Below, piece after piece: positions 9,353 through 20,671 of a stretch of DNA of 46,409 nucleotides; the stretch's first letter is position 1; the number at the start of each line of letters is the position of its first letter. The notes below the pieces were generated by a model, which saw only the letters and a program-made list of their open reading frames with translations, was not told the DNA's origin and did no database searches. A program made the translations under genes and the position numbers. The stretch lies in NCBI GenBank assembly GCA_001310555.1, contig BAXO01000043.1:1-46409 (forward strand). The letters run 5' to 3'. The stretch is from Bacillus sp. JCM 19058 (GTDB lineage Bacteria > Bacillota > Bacilli > Bacillales_H > Bacillaceae_D).

Positions 9353-10580
9353 GTGAGTAAACATAAAAATATAGTGTATATAGTTTCTAAGTTCCCATCC
9401 ACCAGTCAAACTTTTGTTCTACGAGAACTTATGGAACTAGAAGAAAAAGGGTATCAAATCAGTGTTTACTCAATGTTTAACAGTTCTGAGGAAATAAAAC
9501 ATAACGAAGTTACTTCATTTCAGGGAAAGGTCATATACTTCCCACAAGTTAAGACGATATTTAAAGACTTTATGTTTGCAATGCTGAAAAATATAAAGGT
9601 TTTTATTAAACACCCTTTAAGATACGTAAAAGCATTTTGGAAGATTGTGAAAGCAAGAAAGCCGAAGCTTATATTGGATTTAATCCGTGCTGCATGGTTA
9701 GTGGGGAGCTACCCGGAAATAAAAAAACGTTCATATGCATGCGCAATTTGCACACAATCCGACTTCAATCGCTTATTTTGTTAAGCTACTTGCAAACAAC
9801 TCCTTCAGTTTTACATGTCATGCCGTTGATATCTTTGTTCACACGGCTTTACTTAAGGAAAAAATAGAAGAAAGTAAGTTCTTTGCTACGATATCGAATT
9901 ACAATATTAATTATTTAAGGGAAAGATATGGTGAAATTGTCTTAAAAAAAGCTAATATTATTCGATGCGGGATTTCAGAAAGTGAAATCCAGAACGATAA
10001 GGTTGTAGACTTCGATTCAAATAAAGTTACTATTTTTAGTATTGGCCGTATGGTTGAAAAGAAAGGGTTCAACTTATTAGTTGACAGTATAAATTTATTA
10101 AAGAAGCACGGCTACAACATAAATTGTAGAATCATTGGCGATGGCCCATTGAAAGGCGATATCGCTAACAAAATCAAAGACTTGGAATTGGGAAATGAAA
10201 TCGATTTGTTAGGGGCAAGGCCATCTGACTTTGTTAAAAATGAATTTCAATCTGCCAGTATTTTTGTATTGCCGTGTGTACAAGCGAAAAATGGTGATAT
10301 GGATGGTATTCCAGTTGTACTTATGGAAGCAATTGCAAATTCGGTTCCAGTTGTTTCTACAAGGATATCGGGAATACCGGAACTAATTGTCAATAAAGAA
10401 ACAGGTCTATTGACTGAACCTAATGACGTAGAAGGATTAACTAATTCGATTCGATTATTAATTCAAAACAAAAATTTGCGAGAAGATTTAGTTAGTAAAG
10501 CAAAGCTACATTTAAAAGATGAATTTACGCTAGAGAAGAATGTAGAAGAGCTGGGAGAATTAATAATTAGAAATACTTAA
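9353..10580 (+). CDS. Family 4 glycosyltransferase
   Basis: Cytoplasmic glycosyltransferase with a GT-B fold, likely adding one sugar to the lipid-linked EPS repeat unit. The N-terminus (FPSTSQTFVLRELMELEEKG) and the HMHAQFAHNPTS segment are typical of the WcaL/AmsK-like branch. The C-terminal nucleotide-sugar domain has FSIGRMVEKKGF, RIIGDGPL and a VLMEAIANSVPVV EX7E-like motif. A frame break sits in a run of seven A near 9724. I chose the GTG at 9353; an upstream TTG at 9329 is in frame but lacks a binding site. The donor and acceptor sugars cannot be read. Confidence 0.82.
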
Positions 10581-10591
10581 AGAGGTATGCT

Positions 10592-12044
10592 ATGAGCTTT
10601 TTTTTCTAATGTGTTATGGTCATTTACCGGAACGATAGGTGTCAGAATTATAGGCTTGATTACTTCGATTATTTTAGCTCGAATGGTATCTCCTGAAATA
10701 TTTGGAATAGCAGGCATGGCTTTAGTGTTTGTCGGTTTTACATATGTCATTCAAGAAGCTGGTTTAAGCTCAACTATTATTCAAAAACCTAAAATTAATC
10801 ACACGATTGTAGCTACAACATTTTCATTAAATATCATACTTTCCATTATCCTTGTGATTGTCATTTATTTATCTGCTTCAAGCATTGCAGCATTTTATCA
10901 ACAGCCCGAGGTTGAAATCCTTTTAAATTATGCAGGAATAGGAGTATTTGTCGGCTCATTAGGTATTACTCAGAGGGCACTCCTCACACGCGAAAGAAAA
11001 TTTAAAATACTGACAAAGGTGGATTTAATCGCTGAACTGGTTACTAGTGTCGTATCGGTGCTCTTAGCTGTCCTCAATTATCCTTTGCTCGCCATTAGCT
11101 TAAGTATGTTATTCAGGCCTGCTGTACAATCATTATGTTTAATTTTAGTCACAGCTAAGAGAAGGATAATAGGGAAACCAAACTTCAAAATCTTAAGGGA
11201 GATTTTACCCTATAGCTCCAATGTGCTTGGGGTTAGGGTTGTCAATTTTATCCGAAACCATGTTGATTACCTTCTTATAGGGAAATTACTTGGGAGTGCG
11301 AGCTTAGGTATATATACGATAGCGTTCCAATGGAGTACAGTAGCTCGCTTTTATTTTAGTCAATCGATTGCAAAGGTAGCGTTCCCGGAGGTTTCTAGAA
11401 ATCAACATGACATTGATAAAGTAAGAGAAATATATTTAAATCTTGTTCGTAAAATTTCTTTTGTTACTTTTCCATTTTGCTTGGGACTTGTCCTTGTCGC
11501 ATCAGAGTTTATTCATGTTTTCTACGGAGAGAAATGGATGGAAACAGTTCCTGCACTACAAATTTTAATGATTGCCGGGATGATATCTTCGATTGGAACG
11601 ATAGTAGGTGCCTTTTTCAAAGGGTTAGGTCGACCGGACATAGAGTTAAAGCTAAATATATTTTCTTTAATTAGTTTCACAATATTGATTTACATAGGTT
11701 CTTTTTACGGAATTATAGGCGTTGCAGTAGCTGTATTAATAAACACCATAACGTTTAATACATTTATGACGCTTAAAATATGTAGTCACTTAAACCTAAA
11801 ACTTAAAGTCTACGTGGAATCATTATACAGCTCGGGTTTATCCGTTTTTATTATGGTAGCAATCGTATATTTAACGAGAGTAAATTTTATGAATGATAGT
11901 AGTAGCTTAATAAGTTTAGTTATTCTATCTTTGACAGGGGTGTTCGTATATTCAATTTCTTCCTATTATTTTAATAAAGATATGATGAAGTGGATCATGC
12001 AGAAACTAGACAAAATCTCGTATTTAAAATGGAGGAAACAATGA
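10592..12044 (+). CDS. Wzx-like polysaccharide flippase (MOP superfamily)
   Basis: Multi-spanning exporter that flips undecaprenyl-linked repeat units across the membrane, like EpsK and other RfbX/PST proteins. The start ATG at 10592 runs into a stretch of eight T (10599-10606); with one T removed the N-terminus reads MSFFSNVLWSFTGTIGVR, a standard opening for this family. The rest is one open frame with about 12 to 14 hydrophobic segments. About 484 residues. Its TGA overlaps the ATG of the pyruvyltransferase (ATGA), so the two are coupled. Confidence 0.85.
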
Positions 12045-13272
12045 AATCCGAAAGAATTTTAATTACAGAATATTATACATCGGCAAATCACGCGATGAAG
12101 CCATAATTCTCGGCATGAAACGGGCAATTGAGACGTACTTTCCTCACTCAAATATAGCGATAAGCTGTGCCTACCCTGAAACGACGGAAAAAATGACTGG
12201 GATTAAAAGTAGTCCGCCGTTACTCAGTTTATATGGGCGCCGTCAACTCTGGAAAGTTCCATTATTTTTATTGGGGCTTTCGTTATTCCCAAATTCAAAG
12301 TGGTTTGAGAGGCTTTTTCCGGCAATCGCTGACTATAAAGGTTCTGATATTATCGTATGCTCGGGAGGTGGGTTTCTAAATGATAATTACCATCCGGCTA
12401 TATTAGGAAGGCTTTTGAGCTTATATGCCGCGCATAAATTAAAAAAAAGTTACTTTTATTTATTCAGCATCTATCGGTCCATTTAACCGTCCGTTTTATC
12501 AAAAAAATAGCAAAGAAAGTATTAGATAAAATGGACGGTATTACAGTTAGAGATATACCCTCCTTGAAGGAACTCGAAAGAATCGGTCTAGAAAACAAAG
12601 TTCATTTAGTTAGTGATTCTGCGTTTTCATTATATGAAGAGGAGCATCCACCTGAAGCATTAGAGCGTTCTCCGTTAGGGGAAGTGAAAATTAGTATTTC
12701 GGTTCGTCATTGGGGGCATTTTATTCAGGGGAATCAAACGGACTATGAAAATGCGATTGTTGAATTTTTAAACAGGCTAAATGAGAGTAGCAAGAGCTAT
12801 AAAGTGTTCTTTGTCTCCTCTTGTGTAGGAACGGATGGCTATAAGGCCGATGATCGGAAAACGGCTAAAAGGATTTTTGATAGGCTCAAATCTACAGATA
12901 ACGTGACTTTAGTTAATGAGGATTTGAGTGCTAAGGAATTGATTCGTTTTTATCGAACTGTTGATTTGAATATTGGAACAAGGATGCATACTAATATTTT
13001 TTCGTTACTTTCCCAAACACCCGTTGTTGCAATTAGATATGAGGATAAAACAATCGGTTTAATGGAGCAATTTGATTTATCACAATACATGCTCGATATT
13101 GAGGACATTACTGCAGAGCAGCTGTATGAAACGGTTCAGGAGGCATTAAAAAAACCGCGAGAGCATTAAAGAGAAGGTAGCTAATCAATTATCCATTCAA
13201 AAAGAAGAAAGCTTTAAATCAGCGAATCTATTAGACGAAATCGTAAATAATACTACTAAAAACAACAAATGA
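12041..13272 (+). CDS. Polysaccharide pyruvyl transferase family protein
   Basis: Predicted to add a ketal pyruvate from phosphoenolpyruvate to an EPS sugar (EpsI/EpsO, CsaB-type fold). With a missing G restored near 12093 the N-terminus reads SANHGDEAIILGMK, the signature of the family. A central CSGGGFLNDN loop, SISVRHWG and the C-terminal IGTRMHTNIFSLL histidine motif are also present. Further breaks lie at a run of eight A (12440-12447) and a run of six A (13148-13153); the true end is the TGA at 13270-13272. About 410 residues. A pyruvylated EPS would carry extra negative charge. Confidence 0.82.
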
Positions 13273-13287
13273 TAAAGGTGAATTTTA

Positions 13288-14436
13288 ATGCATAAAGTTG
13301 TACATATAACAACCGTACATAACCCTTTGGACACTCGAATTTATTATAAAATGTGTGAAACTGTAGCAAATAATGATTTTGAATTATTTTATATTGTCAA
13401 AGAACACAACGATTTAAAAAAAATCGTGGAACGTAGTAATTTTCATTTAAGAGTTCTTAAAAAGCCTAGGGGTCGGTTTTCAAGAATGTTGAAAACGGCT
13501 GTTGAAGCTTTGAAAGTGGCCAAAAAGTTAGACGCTGATATTTATCATATACATGATCCAGAATTGTTATGGGTCGGAAGCTTGTTGAAAACCAAACATA
13601 ATATTGTTATTTACGATGTACATGAGGATTATGAGACGAGCATTAAGCAAAAAAAATACATTTATAAACCGTTTAGAAAAGTGATCGCTTCTATATTTAA
13701 TGTTTATGAAAAGACGATGAGCCGTAAAATGGAGAAATGTTTAGCTGAAAAATATTACTCTAACAAATTCCCTAATGGTAAACACATTTTAAATTATCCA
13801 ATTTTGAATGAGGCCAGTCGCCTACAGGATCAAAGCTCTAATTCAAATACACAAACCGATCATAAAATTCGGTTAATTTATACTGGAACAGTTGGGCTTG
13901 ATAGAGGGGCACTCAATCATGCAAAGCTAACGACATTCGATGACAATTTCGAGATTACAAGTGTCGGAAAATGCCCGTACTTATTGGCTGAAAAAATATA
14001 CAACACAGCAGGGGAGTACAAGAAAAACATTCAAATGGTAGGAGTTGAAGAATATATTCCCAGGAACGTTATTGACGAGTATTACTTAAAGAACAACTGG
14101 GTTGCGGGGTTAGCTCTTTTCCCTCACACAAAGCACTATGAACAAAAGGAGCTTACCAAATTCTTTGAATATATGAGCTTCGGAATTCCAATTCTTTGCT
14201 CCGACTTCCCAGTCTGGAAAAAATTTATTGATAAACATCAGTGTGGGATTAGCGTAAACCCCGAAAATGAAGCAGAAATAAAGGAGGCTATTTATTACTT
14301 AGTTAAAAATCCAAAAGAGGCTAAGAAAATGGGAGAGAACGGGAAAAAGGCAATTGCCGCAGAACTTAATTGGGAATTTGAAGGGAAAAAGCTAATCGAC
14401 TGGTATGATCAGTTAATTGATAACCGTAGGAAATAA
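13288..14436 (+). CDS. Family 4 glycosyltransferase (intact)
   Basis: A 382-residue GT-B glycosyltransferase with no frame break. It begins with HKVVHITTVHNPLDTRIYYK, has a DADIYHIHDPELLWVG segment in the N-terminal domain, and LIYTGTVGLDRG opening the C-terminal domain. The donor site carries KELTKFFEYMSFGIPILCSD, matching the EX7E helix of GT4 enzymes. It follows the pyruvyltransferase by 15 bases with AAAGGTG as binding site. It presumably extends the EPS repeat unit; the sugar is unknown. The DNA is rather AT-rich, like its neighbours. Confidence 0.85.
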   Translation: MHKVVHITTVHNPLDTRIYYKMCETVANNDFELFYIVKEHNDLKKIVERSNFHLRVLKKPRGRFSRMLKTAVEALKVAKKLDADIYHIHDPELLWVGSLLKTKHNIVIYDVHEDYETSIKQKKYIYKPFRKVIASIFNVYEKTMSRKMEKCLAEKYYSNKFPNGKHILNYPILNEASRLQDQSSNSNTQTDHKIRLIYTGTVGLDRGALNHAKLTTFDDNFEITSVGKCPYLLAEKIYNTAGEYKKNIQMVGVEEYIPRNVIDEYYLKNNWVAGLALFPHTKHYEQKELTKFFEYMSFGIPILCSDFPVWKKFIDKHQCGISVNPENEAEIKEAIYYLVKNPKEAKKMGENGKKAIAAELNWEFEGKKLIDWYDQLIDNRRK

Positions 14437-14493
14437 TCTATGACATGAAGCAGGTAGTTGATTTAGATAACGCTAAACAGGTAGGAGACTGAA

Positions 14494-15730
14494 ATGAACA
14501 TTTTATACATCCACCAGTATTTCAAAACGAGAGAAGGCTTTTCAAGTACACGATCCCTTGAATTTGGAAGACTTTTGGTAGAACAAGGACATAAAGTAAC
14601 TATGCTAACGAGTGACGTCCATTTAAAGTATTCCAAGGCACAAATAATTAAGAAGGGTTTGTTAACAAAGGAGTACGAGATCGAAGGGATGCGCGTCATA
14701 GCGATAAAAAATAACTACTCCAATTATATGGGTACCATTAGGCGGATTTGGTCGTTTTTATCATTTATGCTGTTTTCAACTTTAAAAGGACTTTTTCTAA
14801 AAAAAGTATGATGTTATTTATGCAACATCTACACCATTAACTATCGGAATTCCGGCTTATGTTATTAGTAAACTAAAGAGGACACCATACGTTTTCGAAG
14901 TCAGAGACTTGTGGCCGGAAGCACCTATTCAAATGGGGGTCATCCGGAATAAACGTTTAATCTCTGTTTTACGAGCCTTCGAAAAAAAAGATTTATAAAC
15001 ATGCTAAGCATATTGTAACTTTATCGCCTGGAATGTCAGAAGGTGTCTTGGAATCAGGTGAGCATGAACGCAAAATCACAATGATTCCTAATAGCTGTGA
15101 CTTAGAGCTGTTTGAGAATAGAAATTCCCCTGCTAAACAAGTGCTAGATCAGAAAATATTTAAGGACAATTTTACATTGATTCACCCTGGTTCAATGGGG
15201 GAAGCGAATGGATTAGATTATATAGTGAAAGCCGCTAAATTGTTGAAGGAAAAAGAGATCAATGATGTTGTCTTCCTCCTCACAGGCGACGGAAAAACGA
15301 GACCAGTTTTAGAGGAGTTTTGTCGAAAGCATAACTTGTCTAATGTGATTTTCACTGGAAATATACCTAAAAAGGACATGCCAGCATTATTGGCTGAGGT
15401 CGATGTAACGATAACATCATTTAAAAATGTTCCTATCTTAGCAACAAACTCTCCGAATAAATTTTTTTGACTCTTTAGCTGCAGGAAAGCCTATTATTGT
15501 AAACTCCAATGGGTGGACCAAGGATTTAGTAGAGAAAAACAAAATCGGTTATTACGTTAGCCCGGATGAACCAGAGCAGCTAGCTAATTTAATTCCAATC
15601 ATTAAAGAACAAGCGAGTACCTTGCAAGAAATGGGTAAAAAAATCGCGGGAGTTAGCCGAAACCGACTTTGATAGAAAGCTTTTATCAAAAGAGTTGGAG
15701 CGAGTTTTGGTTAATGCTACCCAAAATTAG
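14494..15730 (+). CDS. Family 4 glycosyltransferase, WbuB-like (four frame breaks)
   Basis: GT-B glycosyltransferase of the WbuB/WcaI kind. The N-terminus reads NILYIHQYFKTREGFSSTR and is followed by a FEVRDLWPEAPI segment typical of this subgroup. The C-terminal domain has LIHPGSMGEANGLDYI, LLTGDGKTRP and FDSLAAGKPIIVN. Frames must be joined at homopolymers near 14800, 14985, 15465 and 15641. The assembled product is about 412 residues, the normal length, ending at the TAG 15728-15730. GGTAGGAG precedes the ATG. Confidence 0.8.
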
Positions 15731-15743
15731 AGGTGAATGATCA

Positions 15744-16341
15744 TTGGCAAAAAAACTATTCGATTTCCTTGTTTCTCTTGTAATGCTAATCTTCCTTTCT
15801 CCTATATTTTTAATCGTAGCCTTAGTAGTAAGAATAAAGCTCGGAAGTCCGGTTTTATTTAAGCAAAAAAAGGCCAGGCCTAAACGAACAGCCTTTCTAT
15901 ATTTATAAGTTCCGTACAATGACAGATGAAAAAGATGAGAGTGGTCAACTGTTGCCTAACCATTTAAGACTTACAAGAACTGGACAAGTGTTAAGAAAGC
16001 TAAGTCTTGATGAATTACCTCAATTATTAAATGTAGTCAAAGGAGAATTGAGCTTCGTCGGACCACGTCCTTTGCTAATGGATTATTTGTCATTATATGA
16101 CAAAGAGCAATCGCGTCGGCATGATGTAAAGCCTGGTATTACAGGCTGGGCTCAAGTAAACGGGCGAAATGCCATTTCATGGGAAGAAAAATTCAAATAC
16201 GATGTATGGTATGTAGACAATCGTACTTTTTGGCTCGATATAAAAATCCTTGCCTTAACAGTTAAAAAAGTGTTTAAATCTGAAGGCGTAAATCATAACG
16301 AACAAATGTCAATGCCGAAATTTAAAGGGAGCAAATCGTAA
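15744..16341 (+). CDS. epsL: EpsL/PglC-type undecaprenyl-phosphate sugar-phosphate transferase
   Basis: Initiating phosphoglycosyl transferase that places the first sugar phosphate on undecaprenyl phosphate at the membrane. One N-terminal hydrophobic segment is followed by the catalytic PGT domain with [21 protein letters not shown] (catalytic Asp-Glu), [12 protein letters not shown] and [13 protein letters not shown]. The start is a TTG eight bases after GAGGTGA; a nearby ATG is out of frame. The frame breaks once in a run of seven A near 15872. At about 199 residues it is the short, PglC/EpsL form, which fits use of UDP-di-N-acetylbacillosamine made by the neighbouring genes. Confidence 0.87.
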
Positions 16342-16345
16342 ACCT

Positions 16346-17008
16346 ATGAATGATATTTATATTTATGGCAGCGGTGGCTTGGGACGGGGAGTTCTTGAAC
16401 TAATTGAGAACATTAATACTCAGAAAGAACTTTGGAATATAAAAGGTTTTCTAGACGATAACGAATCGGTTTGGGGAGCCGAAATAAATGACCAAGTCGT
16501 TTTGGGTAACTATGAGTATTTAGCTGAGCGAGGCGGAAGCGCAGTCGTTATAGCTATCGCTGATCCAGGGGTGAAAATGAAGCTGGTATCTACTTTAAAA
16601 GAAACGTGCGATGTTTCTTTCCCGAATATTATTCACCCGAGTGTCTCATTATCAAGACATAATATAGTCGGGGAGGGTAACATTCTCTCCCAAGGTGCAA
16701 CTTTATCGGTAAATATACGTCTAGGGAATTTTAATTTATTGCATTTGAATTGTTCTATTGGGCATGACGCACGTATTGAAAATTATGTCGCTGTATATCC
16801 AAATGCATCAGTAGCTGGATATGCGATTCTAAATAATAGTGTCGAAATTGGAAGCAATGCTTCGGTTATACAGAAAGTGAATGTTGGAGAAGGTGCTATT
16901 ATCGGTGCAGGGTCGGTAGTGATTAAAGATATACCTAAAAGCTGCACCGCGGTCGGTGTACCAGCCAAACCGGTAAAATTTCATCAAACAAAGGGGTTAA
17001 CACGATGA
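16346..17008 (+). CDS. epsM: EpsM/PglD-type sugar N-acetyltransferase
   Basis: Left-handed beta-helix acetyltransferase that acetylates UDP-4-amino-sugar to give UDP-di-N-acetylbacillosamine. The N-terminal Rossmann-like domain begins with IYIYGSGGLGRGVLELI and includes GFLDDN. The C-terminal hexapeptide repeats include LNCSIGHDARIENY with the catalytic histidine, then VEIGSNASV and GAIIGAGSVVIKDIP. The frame is intact at 220 residues. It overlaps the next start by four bases. Family alternatives are NeuD-like acyltransferases, but the neighbours favour the bacillosamine route. Confidence 0.88.
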   Translation: MNDIYIYGSGGLGRGVLELIENINTQKELWNIKGFLDDNESVWGAEINDQVVLGNYEYLAERGGSAVVIAIADPGVKMKLVSTLKETCDVSFPNIIHPSVSLSRHNIVGEGNILSQGATLSVNIRLGNFNLLHLNCSIGHDARIENYVAVYPNASVAGYAILNNSVEIGSNASVIQKVNVGEGAIIGAGSVVIKDIPKSCTAVGVPAKPVKFHQTKGLTR

Positions 17009-18162
17009 AGACAATTTCGAAAGAGCGGATCTTTCTTTCTTTGGCCCACATTGGTGAAGAGGAACAAAGGTTTGTTCAAGACGCTTTTACTTCAAATTGG
17101 ATCGCTCCACTTGGACCAAATGTGGATGCTTTTGAAAAAGAACTGGCATCCTATGTAAAAATCAAACATGCTGCCGCAGTCAGCTCCGGTACTGCCGCTA
17201 TTCATCTGGCTCTTCAGCTTTTAGGAGTAGGTAAAGGAGATACCGTTTTTTTGTTCCTCCCTTACCTTTGTCGCGAGTGCAAACCCCATTTTATACCAAG
17301 GAGCTGAACCTGTTTTTATTGACTCAGAACCAGAATCATGGAATATGTCGCCTAAAGCCTTGGAAAAAGCTTTTGCACATGCTAACAAAGAAAATTCACT
17401 TCCTAAAGCTGTCATTGTCGTGAACCTTTATGGACAAAGTGCAAATTATGATCCGATAGTAGATATTTGTAACCAGTATAACGTTCCAGTGGTCGAAGAT
17501 GCAGCTGAGTCATTAGGAGCAACCTACAAAGGACAAATGAGTGGGACACTTGGTAAGTTTGGTATATTTTCTTTCAACGGAAACAAAATTATTACTACTT
17601 CTGGTGGAGGAATGTTAATTTCTAATGATGAAGGTGCAATTAGCCGAGCTAAATTTTTAGCTACGCAAGCAAGGGAACCTGAATTGCATTATCAGCATGA
17701 ATCCGTAGGCTATAATTACCGTCTTAGCAATGTCCTAGCAGGAATTGGACGTGGTCAATTAAAAGTACTGGATGAAAGGGTTGACGCGAGAAGGGCAATC
17801 TTTAATAGATACTTTAAAGCGTTAGACCGAATTGAGGGACTTACCTTCATGCCAGAAGCTACCTACGGGAAGCATAACAGATGGCTGACCACTTTAACCA
17901 TCGATCCGAAAAAAACGAGCCTAACTAGAAATGATATCATTCAAGCTCTATCGGAGGATAATATTGAAGCAAGACCTGTTTGGAAACCACTTCATTTACA
18001 ACCATTATTTGATGGGAATAAATATTATAAGCACGAAGAGAGTGTCTCTGAGCAGTTGTTTGAGCACGGCATTTGTTTGCATCTGGATCAAGCATGAGTC
18101 CTGAGCAGCAAGAGCGAGTAATCGATTCGATTTTATTAATGCTTAAGGACAGAAGGGTATAA
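17005..18162 (+). CDS. epsN: EpsN/PglE-type PLP-dependent sugar aminotransferase
   Basis: DegT/DnrJ/EryC1/StrS aminotransferase that converts the 4-keto sugar from EpsC into the 4-amino sugar. It has AAVSSGTAAIHLALQLLG near residue 55, VEDAAESLGATYKG, and FSFNGNKIITTSGGGM, where the lysine binds PLP. Frame breaks occur near 17250 (run of T) and 18078 (a missing C); the corrected C-terminus reads CLPSGSSMSPEQQERV and ends at 18162. About 386 residues, as expected. With EpsC, EpsM and EpsL it forms the UDP-di-N-acetylbacillosamine arm. Confidence 0.88.
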
Positions 18163-18178
18163 GATTGAAAGGATATCG

Positions 18179-18211
18179 TTGATTTATTGTTAAATACGTT
18201 ATACTGATAAT
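18179..18211 (+). promoter_or_regulatory. Possible internal promoter before galU
   Basis: TTGATT at 18179-18184 and TATACT at 18200-18205 resemble sigma-A hexamers, but the spacer is only 15 bases. A GATAAT at 18206-18211 is 21 bases from the same -35. The 78-base gap here is longer than the other gene junctions in this part of the cluster, which supports a second start for galU-ugd. Confidence 0.3.
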
Positions 18212-18240
18212 ACAAATCAAAACAAAGAGGTGTATTTTAT

Positions 18241-19125
18241 ATGACAATTCGCAAAGCAATCATCAGCCGCTGGCCTTGGTACTCGTTTTTTACCAGCAAC
18301 TAAAGCACAACCAAAAGAAATGCTTCCAATTGTTGATAAACCGACGATTCAGTATATCGTTGAAGAAGCTGTTTTAGCGGGAATTGAAGATATAATTATT
18401 GTAAGCGGTCGAGGAAAACGTGCGATCGAAGATCATTTTGATAAATCGTATGAGCTTGAGGAGACGTTAGCTAAAAAAAAGAAAAGTATGCTGTCTTAGA
18501 AGAAGTGCAAGCGATCTCGAATATCGCTAATATTCACTATATCCGGCAAAAGGAGCCGAAGGGACTAGGTCACGCCATTGGCTGTGCAAGCAGTTTTATC
18601 GGAGATGAGCCTTTTGCTGTCTTACTTGGTGACGATATTGTGGAATCAAGTAAGCCATGTCTGAAACAATTAATCGATGTCTATGATAGGTATCATTCTT
18701 CAGTCGTCGGGGTTCAGCCGGTGCCCGATGAAGATGTTTCTAAATATGGGATTGTGGCTCCTAAAGGAGAAGAGATTGAACGTGGTGTCATTCATGTCGA
18801 AACACTGATTGAGAAGCCTGCAGTTGATGTTGCTCCTTCTAATTTTGCGATTATGGGTCGCTATGTACTACGCCCTGAAATCTTTAATATTTTGGCGAAG
18901 CTCCCACCCGGAGCTGGAAACGAAATTCAGTTAACTGATGCGTTAGTCAAGCTCAATCAGCAGCAGGCAGTTCTTGCATGTGAGTTTGAAGGGCTTCGTT
19001 ATGATGTTGGTGATAAGTTTGGATTTGTTCAGGCAACGGTCGATTTTGCTTTAAACCGTGATGACTTGCGTGAAGATGTGATGAAATATCTTGAACAAAA
19101 AGTAAAGCATGAGCTCGTAAAATAA
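18241..19125 (+). CDS. galU: UTP-glucose-1-phosphate uridylyltransferase
   Basis: Makes UDP-glucose from glucose-1-phosphate and UTP, for EPS and for UDP-glucuronate. The nucleotide-binding opening reads [19 protein letters not shown] once a missing C near 18266 is restored. Other motifs are [23 protein letters not shown] and [21 protein letters not shown] second break is in a run of eight A near 18477. About 294 residues. AGAGGTG precedes the ATG. It is followed 17 bases later by ugd, so the two act as a precursor pair. Confidence 0.9.
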
Positions 19126-19142
19126 TTAAGGAGTGTGGGAGA

Positions 19143-20459
19143 ATGAACATCGCAGTCGTAGGAACAGGCTATGTCGGTCTTGTCACTGGTGTCGCTTTAT
19201 CCGAAATCGGGCATACCGTAACGTGTATCGACTTGGACGAAGCAAAGGTCAACAGAATGCAGCAGGCGCAATCGCCTATTTATGAGCCGGGTTTAGATGA
19301 GCTAATGAAGAAAAATATTGAAGCTAGCCGCCTTTTCTTTACGACTAAGCATCATGAAGGGTTTTCCCAGGCGAAGGTCATTTACATCGCAGTCGGAACG
19401 CCGCAAAAGGAAGACGGTACCGCAGACCTTCGATTTATTGAAGCGGTTAGTCGCGACATTGCCGACAATATTAAAGAATCTGCCATTGTCGTCACTAAAA
19501 GTACGGTGCCGGTTGGAACGAACGAAAAAAATTAAAAGCTTGATTAGTGAGAATACGAGCATTCCTGTTCATGTTGTTTCAAACCCCGAATTCCTACGCG
19601 AAGGTTCAGCTGTCCACGATACGTTCCATGGAGACCGAATTGTGATTGGGGCGGATACGGAAGAAGTAGCTCGGTTATTGAAGAAGTCAACAAGCCGTTT
19701 GGAATCCCAATTTTTAAAACGGACATTCGTAGTGCAGAAATGATAAAATATGCATCGAACGCTTTTCTCGCTACGAAAATTAGCTTTATTAATGAGATTG
19801 CTAACCTTTGCGAAAAGCTGAATGCGAATGTAGAAGATGTGGCAAAGGGAATGGGGCAGGATAAACGAATAGGAAATTTGTTTTTAAATGCAGGCATTGG
19901 CTATGGTGGCTCTTGTTTTCCTAAGGATACTAACGCACTAGTGCAAATTGCCGGAAATGTCGAGCATAATTTTACCTTGCTCCATGCTGTGATTGAAGTG
20001 AATAACAAACAGCAATTGTTATTAGTGAATAAAGCTAAGGAGCGTTTCGGTTCATTAAAAGGCAAGCGGGTAGCAATGCTAGGCCTGGCATTCAAATCGA
20101 ATACCGATGATATGCGAGAAGCGGCTTCAATTGTAATTGGTAAGGAATTAGTTTTGGCTGGAGCAGAGGTTGTTGCCTTTGATCCGATTGCTACTGATAA
20201 TGCAAAGCAGATTCTTCCTGAGGCTGTAGAATATGTAGACACAGCAGAAAAAGCCTTAACAGGAGCTGACATGGCGTTTATCATCACAGAATGGGAGACG
20301 ATTAAAACGATCGAGCCTCAAACATTTTCGCAGCTTTTAAAAGAGCCTGTTGTATTCGATGGTCGAAATTGCTTCGACCTAGAATTAATGAAGGGTGCTA
20401 AAATCGAGTACCATTCAATCGGTCGTCCATCGATTGTATTTAATCAAGAGCTTGTTTAA
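19143..20459 (+). CDS. ugd: UDP-glucose 6-dehydrogenase
   Basis: Oxidises UDP-glucose to UDP-glucuronate using two NAD+. The N-terminal Rossmann motif is VVGTGYVGLVTGVALSEIG; the catalytic cysteine lies in GYGGSCFPKDTNAL; the C-terminal domain has MLGLAFKSNTDDMREAAS. Breaks occur in a run of seven A near 19530 and at a missing G near 19673; joining gives about 438 residues. AAGGAG precedes the ATG. TuaD/YwqF-type enzymes are the Bacillus relatives. Together with galU it suggests a uronic-acid-containing EPS. Confidence 0.91.
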
Positions 20460-20509
20460 CCTATTTAATAGGAAATAATGTTTGAGGCCTAATTAAGGGT
20501 AGGTAAATT

Positions 20510-20527
20510 ATCCCCCTTTAAGGGGAT
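20510..20527 (+). other. Inverted repeat downstream of ugd
   Basis: ATCCCC and GGGGAT pair around a six-base loop, 50 bases after the ugd stop. No T run follows, so it is a poor terminator. It could attenuate transcription into the polymerase gene. Confidence 0.35.
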
Positions 20528-20671
20528 TAGAAACAAAAATAGTAACCTTGTCGTTCATGTTTCAACTAGTGAGTTGTTATTGAACTTTTCTTAATGCTCC
20601 GAAATACAAACTGGAAGGTTTAACAGATAGAATTATGTTTCAGATACTACATATTATGAGGGAGTATATTT